Below, piece after piece: positions 8,808 through 15,338 of a stretch of DNA of 24,139 bases (its first letter is position 1; every line of letters begins with the position of its first letter). The notes under the pieces were generated by a model. That model was not told where the DNA came from and made no database searches. It saw only the letters and a program-made list of their open reading frames with translations. The stretch comes from Bacillota bacterium. Lineage in GTDB: Bacteria > Bacillota_E > RBS10-35 > JAJYVN01. The DNA lies in assembly GCA_021846605.1 (NCBI GenBank), contig JAJZWQ010000029.1:1-24139 (forward strand), read 5' to 3'. Both the position numbers and the translations under genes were made by a program.

Positions 8808-9188
8808 ATGTGGGAGGAGATGCTCGCCCAGGCCAACACGGAGGCCCCCTACGAGGCCTGCGGCGTGGTCTCTGGCGACGCCCAGGGCCGGCCGCTCCAG
8901 TACCACCCGCTGCGGAACGCGGCCGGGCGCCTGGACTGGTTTGAGCCCGACCCCCTGCAGCTGCTCCGCCTCACCATGGAGTTGGAGGACCGGGGGGAGA
9001 CCCTTTGGGCCATCTACCACTCGCACCCGCGTTCCCCCGCGCGGCCCTCCCGCACCGACATCGAGGGGGCCAACTACCCCGACGCGCTCTACCTCATCGC
9101 CTCCCTGGCCAACCCCCTGGAGCCCGTGCTGCGCTGCTTCCGCATCCAGGACGGCCAGGTCGCCGAGGTCCCCCTGGACATCCACTGA
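8808..9188 (+). CDS. JAMM/MPN+ (M67) metalloprotease
   Basis: This is a compact zinc isopeptidase-type protein. The full JAMM signature is present: the catalytic glutamate in the EACGVVSG segment, then HSHPRSPARPSRTD, which fits H-x-H-x7-S-x2-D exactly. Bacterial relatives remove or process ubiquitin-like sulfur carriers (ThiS, MoaD or CysO type), or act as stand-alone peptidases. The start is doubtful. The first canonical in-frame codon, the ATG used here, gives 126 residues but cuts off the upstream TIAFPR segment, which looks like the fold's normal first strand. The strong GAGGAGG at 8763-8769 also sits much further upstream, and only an ACG at 8778 or an ATT at 8790 is available there. 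No E1 (MoeB/ThiF) or ubiquitin-like gene is nearby. It sits between the two paralogous lipoprotein genes. Confidence 0.88.
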   Translation: MWEEMLAQANTEAPYEACGVVSGDAQGRPLQYHPLRNAAGRLDWFEPDPLQLLRLTMELEDRGETLWAIYHSHPRSPARPSRTDIEGANYPDALYLIASLANPLEPVLRCFRIQDGQVAEVPLDIH

Positions 9189-9296
9189 GGGCACTGGCGT
9201 CCGGGCGGGGCGGGGATTGCTGGGTGGGGGAGGACTTCTGTCGAACCGTGGGGAACGCAAGTAGCCTGCGGCGCGGCAGGGGGATAGGAAACGGCG

Positions 9297-11507
9297 ATGG
9301 GCGCGGGAGTCGATGGCCCGAGGATCACCCGGCGTACCCTGATCCGGAACGCCGCGGCGATCGGGCTGGCCGGGTCGGCGCTTGCGGCTTGTGGCCCGGC
9401 GAGCAAGACCACCACGCAGCATGCCTCGATCACCCTCGTCCTCCAACCGAACGGACCGACCAACCCCACCGGGGTCGAACTCTACCAGCAGGCGCTGCAG
9501 CCCTGGCTGCAAAAGCACAAGGGCGTCTCGGTCAAGCTCGTGGCCGTGCAGTGGCGGGCCAACGTCCAGGCCATCTTGGGCGGCACGGCCTCGGACATCA
9601 TCTGGGACAACTACGCCCCCGCGTACATGTCCCCGAACGGCAACCTGCTCCTGGGCCTGGACAACCTGATCCAGCGCGACAATATCCACGTCGGCGACTG
9701 GTCGTCCGCGCAGATCAACGCGTACCGTACGGCGGCCCCCGACCATGGCCTGTATATGCTGCCGAACTACTTCAGCCCGCTGGCCTACGTCGTGCGCCTC
9801 AGCGACTTCGACCAGGCGGGCCAGGAGCGCCCCAACCCCAACTGGACCTACACCGAGTTCGCCACCGCCTGCCAGCAGATGACCAGGACCTTGAGCAATG
9901 GGCAAAAGCGCGTCGGCGCTGTCGTCCAGTGGTACACCAATACCCTGGCCGACGCCGAGTGGCCCTTCTACGCCTTCCCGGGCGGCAACGGCATCGTCAC
10001 CAGCCAGGGCCTGGCCAACCTGACATCCGAAAGCGCGATTTTGGCCGGGAAGTTCCTCTATGAGCAGCTGTTCTGGCCGGGCTACGCCACGACCCGCGAC
10101 CTGATGGGGCCCAACGCCCATCCGACGGCGCAGATCCAAGACCAGGTGACGATCCAGTTGGTGTGGGGGAGCCTGCCGCTGGTGCACGCCCAGACGTACA
10201 CCGACTTCAACTGGGACTACTACCTCCCACCGGCGTACCCGCTGGGGCCGACCTGCATGGGCACCGACGACTTCTTCGGCATCCCGATCACGACCAAGCA
10301 ACCGGAGTTGGCCTGGGACCTGCTCAAGTTCCTCACCTACGACGCCACGCCCACCGGCTGGCAGCAGCAGAACATGAAGATCAGCTTGATCCAGCCATGT
10401 CTGAACGCCCTCTGGGACCTCTGGATCCACACCATGCGGTCCGTGGCGCCGCCGCTGCGGCAAAAGAACCTGGAAGTCTTCAAGACCATGGCGATGAACG
10501 GACGGGCCTTCCCCGCGGAGTACTTCCCGGTGGGGGACGCCCTGGTCACCAATGTCCCCACCACCCAGATCTCCGCCCTTTGGAACCGCCAGACGACCGT
10601 GGTCAGCGCCTTCACGGAGATCCAGAGCCAGATCAACAGCACGCTGCAGCCGCTTGTCGCCACCGCGGCCATCCAGGAACGCACCTCCAAGGCGATCGCC
10701 GGCCTGCAGCCCGGCCCGACGGCGGACTACCCGACGCCCTTGGCCCAGGGGATCGGCAACCCCTCGACCCCGGTGCCGAGCTACGCCGTCAACCACAACG
10801 GCACCTGGACCATCCTGGGGGCGGGCGCAAACCTGACCGACACATCGGATGACCTGGTTCTGGCCTGCCAGGCCACCACCCAGAGCGAGCAGACCTGGAC
10901 TTGCCAGCTGACCGCGATCGCCAACATCTCCGAGGAGAACGCCGGCACCCCCACCCTGGACACCTGGACGCGGGCGGGCCTGATGGCGCGCGGCGACCTC
11001 AGCGACAACGGGGCATTTGTGGCGCTGTTTGTCACCGGCAGCTACGGCTTCGACTTCCTGCTCCGCCCCGGCCCGGGGGAGAGCCTGACGGAGACCAAGT
11101 TTCTCTTCTGGAAGAAGAATGGTCTTGTCCAGCAACTCCTGAGCTCGGTGGCGACGCCCGCGAGCAACTTCGTGCTGCGCCCGATCTGGCTGCGACTGAC
11201 GCGCAAGGGCACCGGGTGGTCGCCCTACGCCTCAATGGACGGCAAGAACTTCGTGCTCCTGACCCCGGCGCAGGAGGCCCCGGGCCTTGGCGGCGCCTGG
11301 GTGGGGCTGGCCGCCTCGGCGCACAACACCGACTACAACAACCAGGGGTACTTCCGGGCCACCTTCGATAACCTCAGCGGCTTCACCCCGAACACGGTCG
11401 TCGCGATCGGCAACCTGGGGATGCCGCCGGAGTCCGGGCCGGTACCCGCGAACTGGGCGACGATGCCGTCGCTTGGGACTTCGGGCTCAGGCGCCGCCAA
11501 GGGTTAG
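9297..11507 (+). CDS. Tat-exported ABC substrate-binding lipoprotein with C-terminal concanavalin-like domain (copy 2)
   Basis: This 736-residue paralogue of the 6197 gene has the same layout. A Tat signal (RITRRTLIRN) leads to lipobox LAAC with Cys32, the solute-binding domain covers about 44-470, and the concanavalin-like domain covers about 502-712. Blocks such as ERPNPNWTYTEFATACQQ, PGYATTRDLMGP, GTDDFF and LMARGDLSDN are shared almost unchanged with copy 1. Both copies also have the sequence GGGGAACGC 30-40 bases before the start codon, consistent with tandem duplication including part of the leader. The start is the ATG with AGGA seven bases upstream. It is presumed anchored on the outer face of the cytoplasmic membrane, binding a sugar or oligosaccharide (inferred). 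No transporter subunits are adjacent, so it must share a distant permease or act as a surface receptor or adhesin. Confidence 0.9.
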   Translation: MGAGVDGPRITRRTLIRNAAAIGLAGSALAACGPASKTTTQHASITLVLQPNGPTNPTGVELYQQALQPWLQKHKGVSVKLVAVQWRANVQAILGGTASDIIWDNYAPAYMSPNGNLLLGLDNLIQRDNIHVGDWSSAQINAYRTAAPDHGLYMLPNYFSPLAYVVRLSDFDQAGQERPNPNWTYTEFATACQQMTRTLSNGQKRVGAVVQWYTNTLADAEWPFYAFPGGNGIVTSQGLANLTSESAILAGKFLYEQLFWPGYATTRDLMGPNAHPTAQIQDQVTIQLVWGSLPLVHAQTYTDFNWDYYLPPAYPLGPTCMGTDDFFGIPITTKQPELAWDLLKFLTYDATPTGWQQQNMKISLIQPCLNALWDLWIHTMRSVAPPLRQKNLEVFKTMAMNGRAFPAEYFPVGDALVTNVPTTQISALWNRQTTVVSAFTEIQSQINSTLQPLVATAAIQERTSKAIAGLQPGPTADYPTPLAQGIGNPSTPVPSYAVNHNGTWTILGAGANLTDTSDDLVLACQATTQSEQTWTCQLTAIANISEENAGTPTLDTWTRAGLMARGDLSDNGAFVALFVTGSYGFDFLLRPGPGESLTETKFLFWKKNGLVQQLLSSVATPASNFVLRPIWLRLTRKGTGWSPYASMDGKNFVLLTPAQEAPGLGGAWVGLAASAHNTDYNNQGYFRATFDNLSGFTPNTVVAIGNLGMPPESGPVPANWATMPSLGTSGSGAAKG

Positions 11508-11553
11508 AGTGCCAGCAAGGCCAGCTGGGCCGGAGGATCGGGGACCCGGGGAG

Positions 11554-11584
11554 AGGGGCGGCCTACCGGTGGGTGGCCGCCCTT
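11554..11584 (+). terminator. Hairpin terminator after lipoprotein copy 2
   Basis: GGGCGGCC (11556-11563) pairs perfectly with GGCCGCCC (11575-11582) around an 11-base loop, extended by G-U and A-T pairs to a 10-bp stem. Only two T residues follow. Its position, about 50 bases past the stop and just before the next ribosome binding site, suggests it separates the lipoprotein region from the chaperone cluster. Confidence 0.5.
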
Positions 11585-11610
11585 GACGCGACCGAAGGTG
11601 GAGGTGCGGT

Positions 11611-12000
11611 GTGGACGACTTCCTGCAGCGGGTGATCACGGCGGCCGAGGCGCGGGGCTGGATCGCGGCGGACGCCCGAAGGCGGCTGGCGGAACTGGGC
11701 TGGGATGTGCTCCTGCCACGGGTGGCGGACGTCCTGGCGCCGGAGGCTGTGGCCGAGGACCTGCGCCGGCATACGCGCTGCCAGGTGTGCGGGCACCCGC
11801 TCCACCAAGTGGTGGGCGACCGGCGGGTGCCGGCCGGGGGACGGGAAGTGGTGGTGCGGGCCCTGCCGCACACGGCGGCGTGCAGTTGCGGCTATGCCCA
11901 CCCGCTTGTGCCCGCAATCTGGGCGGCGTTGGTGGCGCGCCATCTGGCCGGCCATCCCGAGGCGGAAGCGGTCGACGCGGGCGCGGTTGCCCAGCGATGA
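11611..12000 (+). CDS. Hypothetical zinc-ribbon protein at the head of the chaperone cluster
   Basis: This 129-residue protein begins at GTG, with GGAGG six bases upstream. No known family was recognised. The N-terminal half (1-52) is helical and resembles no named domain. The second half carries CQVC (57-60) and CSC (91-93), spaced like a four-cysteine zinc ribbon, with His65 and His97 nearby. No signal or membrane segment is visible, so it is presumably cytoplasmic. It ends 106 bases before the TPR gene on the same strand. It may share the transcript with the TPR-J-GrpE-Hsp70 genes and could be a client or adaptor, but that rests only on position. DnaJ itself uses zinc fingers for client binding, whereas the J protein here has none, so this protein may supply that part (speculative). 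Confidence 0.72.
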   Translation: MDDFLQRVITAAEARGWIAADARRRLAELGWDVLLPRVADVLAPEAVAEDLRRHTRCQVCGHPLHQVVGDRRVPAGGREVVVRALPHTAACSCGYAHPLVPAIWAALVARHLAGHPEAEAVDAGAVAQR

Positions 12001-12106
12001 CCCGCCCGCCCGCTGCGGCATGGTAAGCGCCGGTTCCGTAGGCGCCCGTAGCCGGCGCGCGGCAGCGGGGGGCCTTGCGCTCCTTGCGCGGTTTAAGGAG
12101 GCTCCT

Positions 12107-14293
12107 ATGGCAAAAGCGAGGACGGGCGGGCACAGGCCAGGCGGCAAGGGGGCTCCCGCATCCAGGCGCGCGGGCGCGCCAGACCCCCGGCGTCCCAATC
12201 CGGGCGCCGACGCGCGGCGCTGGGAGGCGGGCCTTGCCGCCTTCGGTCGGCGCGACTGGGACGGGGCGCTGGCGGCCTGGAAGAACTGCGGGCTGCCTCA
12301 GGCGGGGCCGGCCCGGGCGGAGGCGCTGTTCCGCCGGGCCCTGGCCAGCGGCAACCACCGGGCGGCCGCAGACGATCTGCGCGCGGCGATGGCGCTGTCC
12401 CCTGCCGACCCGCGCTTGCCCTACCACCTCGGCCTGGCGCTGGTGCGGGCGGGGGATGCGGCCGCCGCGCTGGGCCCCCTGCGGCAGGCCGCGCGCCTGG
12501 ATCCGGGGCAGGCGCGCCTCCAGGAGACGCTGGATCTGGTCTCTGCGCTGCAGGGCGCACCCCGGGACGGCGATGCGCGGGGCCGGCTTTTGGCCGCATC
12601 CGTCGCGGCGGCGCGGCAGGGCCCCCTCCCCACGGCCTGGGCCGGTGCCCCGGGGTGGGCGGCACACCTCCTGGACGCGCTGGGGGCCCTGGCCGGGGGC
12701 GACTGGGAGCGGGCAACCCGCCAGGCCCGGGCGGTCCTGGCCGCGGATGCCGCCCTGCCGGGCGCCGTTTTGCAACTGGCGGCCCACTGGGAGGCCTGGA
12801 GCGCGGCCCTGGGGGCGGGCGAGGTCCGGGTGGTGGAGGCGGCGGGGCTCCCCTGGGAGGCCCGCGCCGGACGCGTGCGGCGGTGGGCGCTGGCGTGCCG
12901 ACTGGAAGGGGCCCTGGACGCGGGCGATGTGGCCTCGGCCACGGAGGCGTGGGGTGAACTGGAGAAGGCGGTCTCCCCGCCGCGCGAGGTGCGGGACCTG
13001 GTGACGTTGCGCCTGGGGGCGGCGCGGGCCCGGCAGGGGGATTGGGCGGGGGCGCTGGACTGCTTCCGGCAGGTCCAGCAACGGTTCCCGGTTGCCCAGG
13101 CCGTTGCGGTGAGCGCCGAGCGTGCCGGGATGCCAAAAGTGGCGTTGGAGGCCTGGGGGCAGGTGGCCGACGCGGCGCAGCGCGGCGAACTCCCCCCCGG
13201 CTGCAGCGACCGGCAGGCGGTGCTGGCCGTCGCGCGGCGCCACCAGGTGCGGCTCCTGGACGCCGGTGCGGTGCAGGACGACGCCCGCGCGCTGCGCACC
13301 CGACAGGCGGCCATCGACGCGGAGGGGGATCGGGCGAGCGTCCAAGAGATCGTGTCCCTGGCCAGTGCGCACCTGGACGCGGCCGATGATCCGGGACACC
13401 ACTGGGACCAGGCCCGGGCCCTGGCCGCCCGCGCCCTCCGGCTGGCGCCCGACGACCCGGACGTCCTCCTGTTGCGCAGCCGCGTGGAGGAGTTATACGG
13501 CGACGTGCCCGCGGCGCTGGCCGGCGTGCGGCGGCTGAGCGAACTTCTGGCCGGCCGGGCGGGGCCCCTGGAGGCATTGACGGAACTGACGGGGAGGGCC
13601 ATCGTGCAGGCGCTCTTGGCCGGCCGCCCCGGGGAAGTGGCCGAGTATTGCGCAAGCCTGGCGGCGGCAACCGCGCCGCTCGGGGTCGAGCATTGGCTGG
13701 CCCGCCATGTGGCCACGCTGGTCGAGATGGGCACGGCCCTGGCGCGACGCGCGCAGGGGGGCGCCTTGCGCGGGAAGAAGGCCGCCTGGGACCGCGTCCT
13801 CAAGGGCAACCCGCCGCCGTCCGCCCTAGTCTTGCGGGGCGTGATCGAACTTCTGGGCCGCAAGCCGGAGAACGCGCAGGCGTGGTTCCAGCGGCGGGTG
13901 GATCTGCTGGACGCTCTCGACGAACGGCCCGTCATCGCGGGCTACCGTCTGGCCGAGATCGGCTACGCCCACTGCTGGGTGCGCCAGTTGCGCGGGGGGC
14001 CGTTGGCGCTGGCCTCGGAGGACTGTGCGGGCGCGGACCTCTGCCAGAGCATGTGGCGGTGGCTGGACCAGGCAGCGATGTACCATCCGGGGGTGCTCGC
14101 CGGGCCGCCGCCGGCGGGGCTTGCCGGCTGCACGTCGCTCCCCGCGGCGCACGCGCAGTGGGCCCAGCGGCGGGGCCGGGAGGTGCGACGCGTCCGCAGG
14201 CGCCTCGACCACCTCAAGCGCATCGCCGACGACCTCGGGCTGTCCGCGGAGGAGTTCCTGGACCAGCTGAAGGGGGATTTTGACGATGTCTGA
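12107..14293 (+). CDS. TPR-repeat protein of the chaperone cluster
   Basis: This 728-residue cytoplasmic protein has a basic, disordered tail (1-36) followed by helical repeats. The clearest TPR-like units are at about 38-65, 70-100 and 103-136, with the AEALFRRALASG and LPYHLGLALVRAGDAAAAL patterns. Further degenerate repeats fill the middle (about 300-560). The C-terminus is a basic, coiled helical segment. TPR proteins are scaffolds, and many bind Hsp70 or its clients. The start is fixed by AAGGAGG five bases before the ATG; the longer open frame upstream overlaps the zinc-ribbon gene and is not protein-like. The 3' end overlaps the J-protein start by 8 bases, so the products are made together. 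No catalytic motif is seen. A client-recruiting subunit is the best inference, but no named family is assigned. Confidence 0.85.
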   Translation: MAKARTGGHRPGGKGAPASRRAGAPDPRRPNPGADARRWEAGLAAFGRRDWDGALAAWKNCGLPQAGPARAEALFRRALASGNHRAAADDLRAAMALSPADPRLPYHLGLALVRAGDAAAALGPLRQAARLDPGQARLQETLDLVSALQGAPRDGDARGRLLAASVAAARQGPLPTAWAGAPGWAAHLLDALGALAGGDWERATRQARAVLAADAALPGAVLQLAAHWEAWSAALGAGEVRVVEAAGLPWEARAGRVRRWALACRLEGALDAGDVASATEAWGELEKAVSPPREVRDLVTLRLGAARARQGDWAGALDCFRQVQQRFPVAQAVAVSAERAGMPKVALEAWGQVADAAQRGELPPGCSDRQAVLAVARRHQVRLLDAGAVQDDARALRTRQAAIDAEGDRASVQEIVSLASAHLDAADDPGHHWDQARALAARALRLAPDDPDVLLLRSRVEELYGDVPAALAGVRRLSELLAGRAGPLEALTELTGRAIVQALLAGRPGEVAEYCASLAAATAPLGVEHWLARHVATLVEMGTALARRAQGGALRGKKAAWDRVLKGNPPPSALVLRGVIELLGRKPENAQAWFQRRVDLLDALDERPVIAGYRLAEIGYAHCWVRQLRGGPLALASEDCAGADLCQSMWRWLDQAAMYHPGVLAGPPPAGLAGCTSLPAAHAQWAQRRGREVRRVRRRLDHLKRIADDLGLSAEEFLDQLKGDFDDV

Positions 14294-14681
14294 GCCGGAG
14301 GCCGCGCCCGACCCGTTCGCCGTACTGGGGCTGGAGGCGGCGGCCGACGATGCCGCCATCCGCCAGGCCTACCGCGCCGCGGTGCAGATGCATCCGCCCG
14401 ATCGGGATGCCGAAGGGTTCCGGCGTGTGCGCGCGGCCTACGAGGCCCTGCGCGACCCCCGGGCGCGCATGGAACGCCTCTTGGCCCAACCCCTGCTGCC
14501 CGCGCTGGACGGGGGCGCTCTGGCGGTCGCGCCGCCGCCCCCCGAACGCCCAGACCTGGCGGCAGAGCTGCGCGCGGCGCTTTTGGCCGGGACCGACCTG
14601 GCCCGCCGGGAGTTCCCCGAGGACCTGCGGGAGCCGTGGACGCCCCAAGCCGCCCCCCAGATGGCGGGGGATGGCCGGTGA
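14286..14681 (+). CDS. Divergent J-domain protein (HPPD variant)
   Basis: This 131-residue protein carries an N-terminal J-domain (about 9-66): the PFAVLGLEAAADDAAIRQAY opening, helix II, then HPPD at 36-39, and a helix III ending AYEALRDPRAR. J-domains use an HPD tripeptide to trigger Hsp70 ATP hydrolysis; here an extra proline splits it. There is no zinc finger or DnaJ C-terminal domain; the rest is a proline-rich linker and a short acidic helix. The ATG chosen has AGGGGG nine bases upstream. A TTG six bases earlier is possible but would sit only three bases from that site. It overlaps the TPR gene at its start and shares GTGA with grpE at its end, giving tight translational coupling. It is expected to act as the dedicated co-chaperone of the Hsp70 at 15339. 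Confidence 0.85.
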   Translation: MSEPEAAPDPFAVLGLEAAADDAAIRQAYRAAVQMHPPDRDAEGFRRVRAAYEALRDPRARMERLLAQPLLPALDGGALAVAPPPPERPDLAAELRAALLAGTDLARREFPEDLREPWTPQAAPQMAGDGR

Positions 14682-15322
14682 TCCGCTGGCCGTGGCGCAG
14701 GCCCGCCCCCGCGCAGGAAGCCGGCCCGACGCTGGCGGATCTCCAGCAGGAGGTGCGGCGTGTGGCGCGCCAGCTCCTGCTGGCCGAAGCGCGGTGGGAG
14801 GCGCTGGAGCGCGGCGTCGCCGACACGCGCGCCGCTGTCGGCGAACTGTCCGCGCAACCGCCGCCACCGGCCCCGGAGGCGGGCGGCCTGCAGGTGGTCC
14901 TGGCCGTGTTAGACGCACTCGACGGATTGGAGCAGGCGGCGGGAGCCCTGGGCGCCATGCGCGCGGCAGTGCAGGACGCGGCCGCGCGCGCTGAGCGCGA
15001 GGCGCTGCTGGATGTGCTGCGCCGGGTCCATCGCCACATCCTGCGGGCGCTGGTCCAGGCGGGGGTGCAGCCGGTGCCCGCCGAAGGTGCCCGCTTCGAC
15101 CCGCGGGTGCACCGCGCGGTGGGGCGGGCGCAAGCGCCCGGCCAGGCCGGGCAGGTCGTGGCCGTAGACCGCCGCGGTTATGCCATGGACGGGCGTGTGG
15201 TGCGCTATGCCGAGGTGGTGGTCGGCACCGACCAGCCGGCCGGCCCACAGGGGACGCCCGGCGGGGGACCGGAGGGGGCGCCGGCCGCTGACGCCGCGGC
15301 CGATGCCGTCGGGGGCGCGTGA
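14678..15322 (+). CDS. grpE: GrpE-family nucleotide exchange factor
   Basis: This 214-residue protein has the GrpE plan: a helical dimerisation region (about 18-60), a LAVLDALDGLEQAAGAL segment matching the four-helix bundle, and the beta-wing (about 128-183) with FDPRVHRAVG, APGQAGQVVAV and RRGYAMDGRVVRYAEVVV. GrpE opens the Hsp70 nucleotide pocket to release ADP. The N-terminus is unusual (IRWPWRRPAP), and the tail after residue 185 is Gly/Pro/Ala-rich and disordered, not part of normal GrpE. The start is a GTG overlapping the J-protein stop as GTGA, with GGGGG seven bases upstream. It sits directly before the Hsp70 gene (16-base gap), completing the chaperone set. Confidence 0.88.
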   Translation: MIRWPWRRPAPAQEAGPTLADLQQEVRRVARQLLLAEARWEALERGVADTRAAVGELSAQPPPPAPEAGGLQVVLAVLDALDGLEQAAGALGAMRAAVQDAAARAEREALLDVLRRVHRHILRALVQAGVQPVPAEGARFDPRVHRAVGRAQAPGQAGQVVAVDRRGYAMDGRVVRYAEVVVGTDQPAGPQGTPGGGPEGAPAADAAADAVGGA

Positions 15323-15338
15323 GATCAAACGGAGGGGT

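Noticed and set aside
9189..9296. Riboswitch in the leader of lipoprotein copy 2
   Set aside because: Only a 5-bp hairpin (9265-9280) and a GGGGAACGC shared with copy 1 are visible; this is better explained by duplication than by a conserved RNA.
11508..12106. Heat-shock operator (CIRCE or HAIR) before the chaperone cluster
   Set aside because: No TTAGCACTC/GAGTGCTAA or CTTGAGT/ACTCAAG pair, or near match, was seen; regulation remains unknown.
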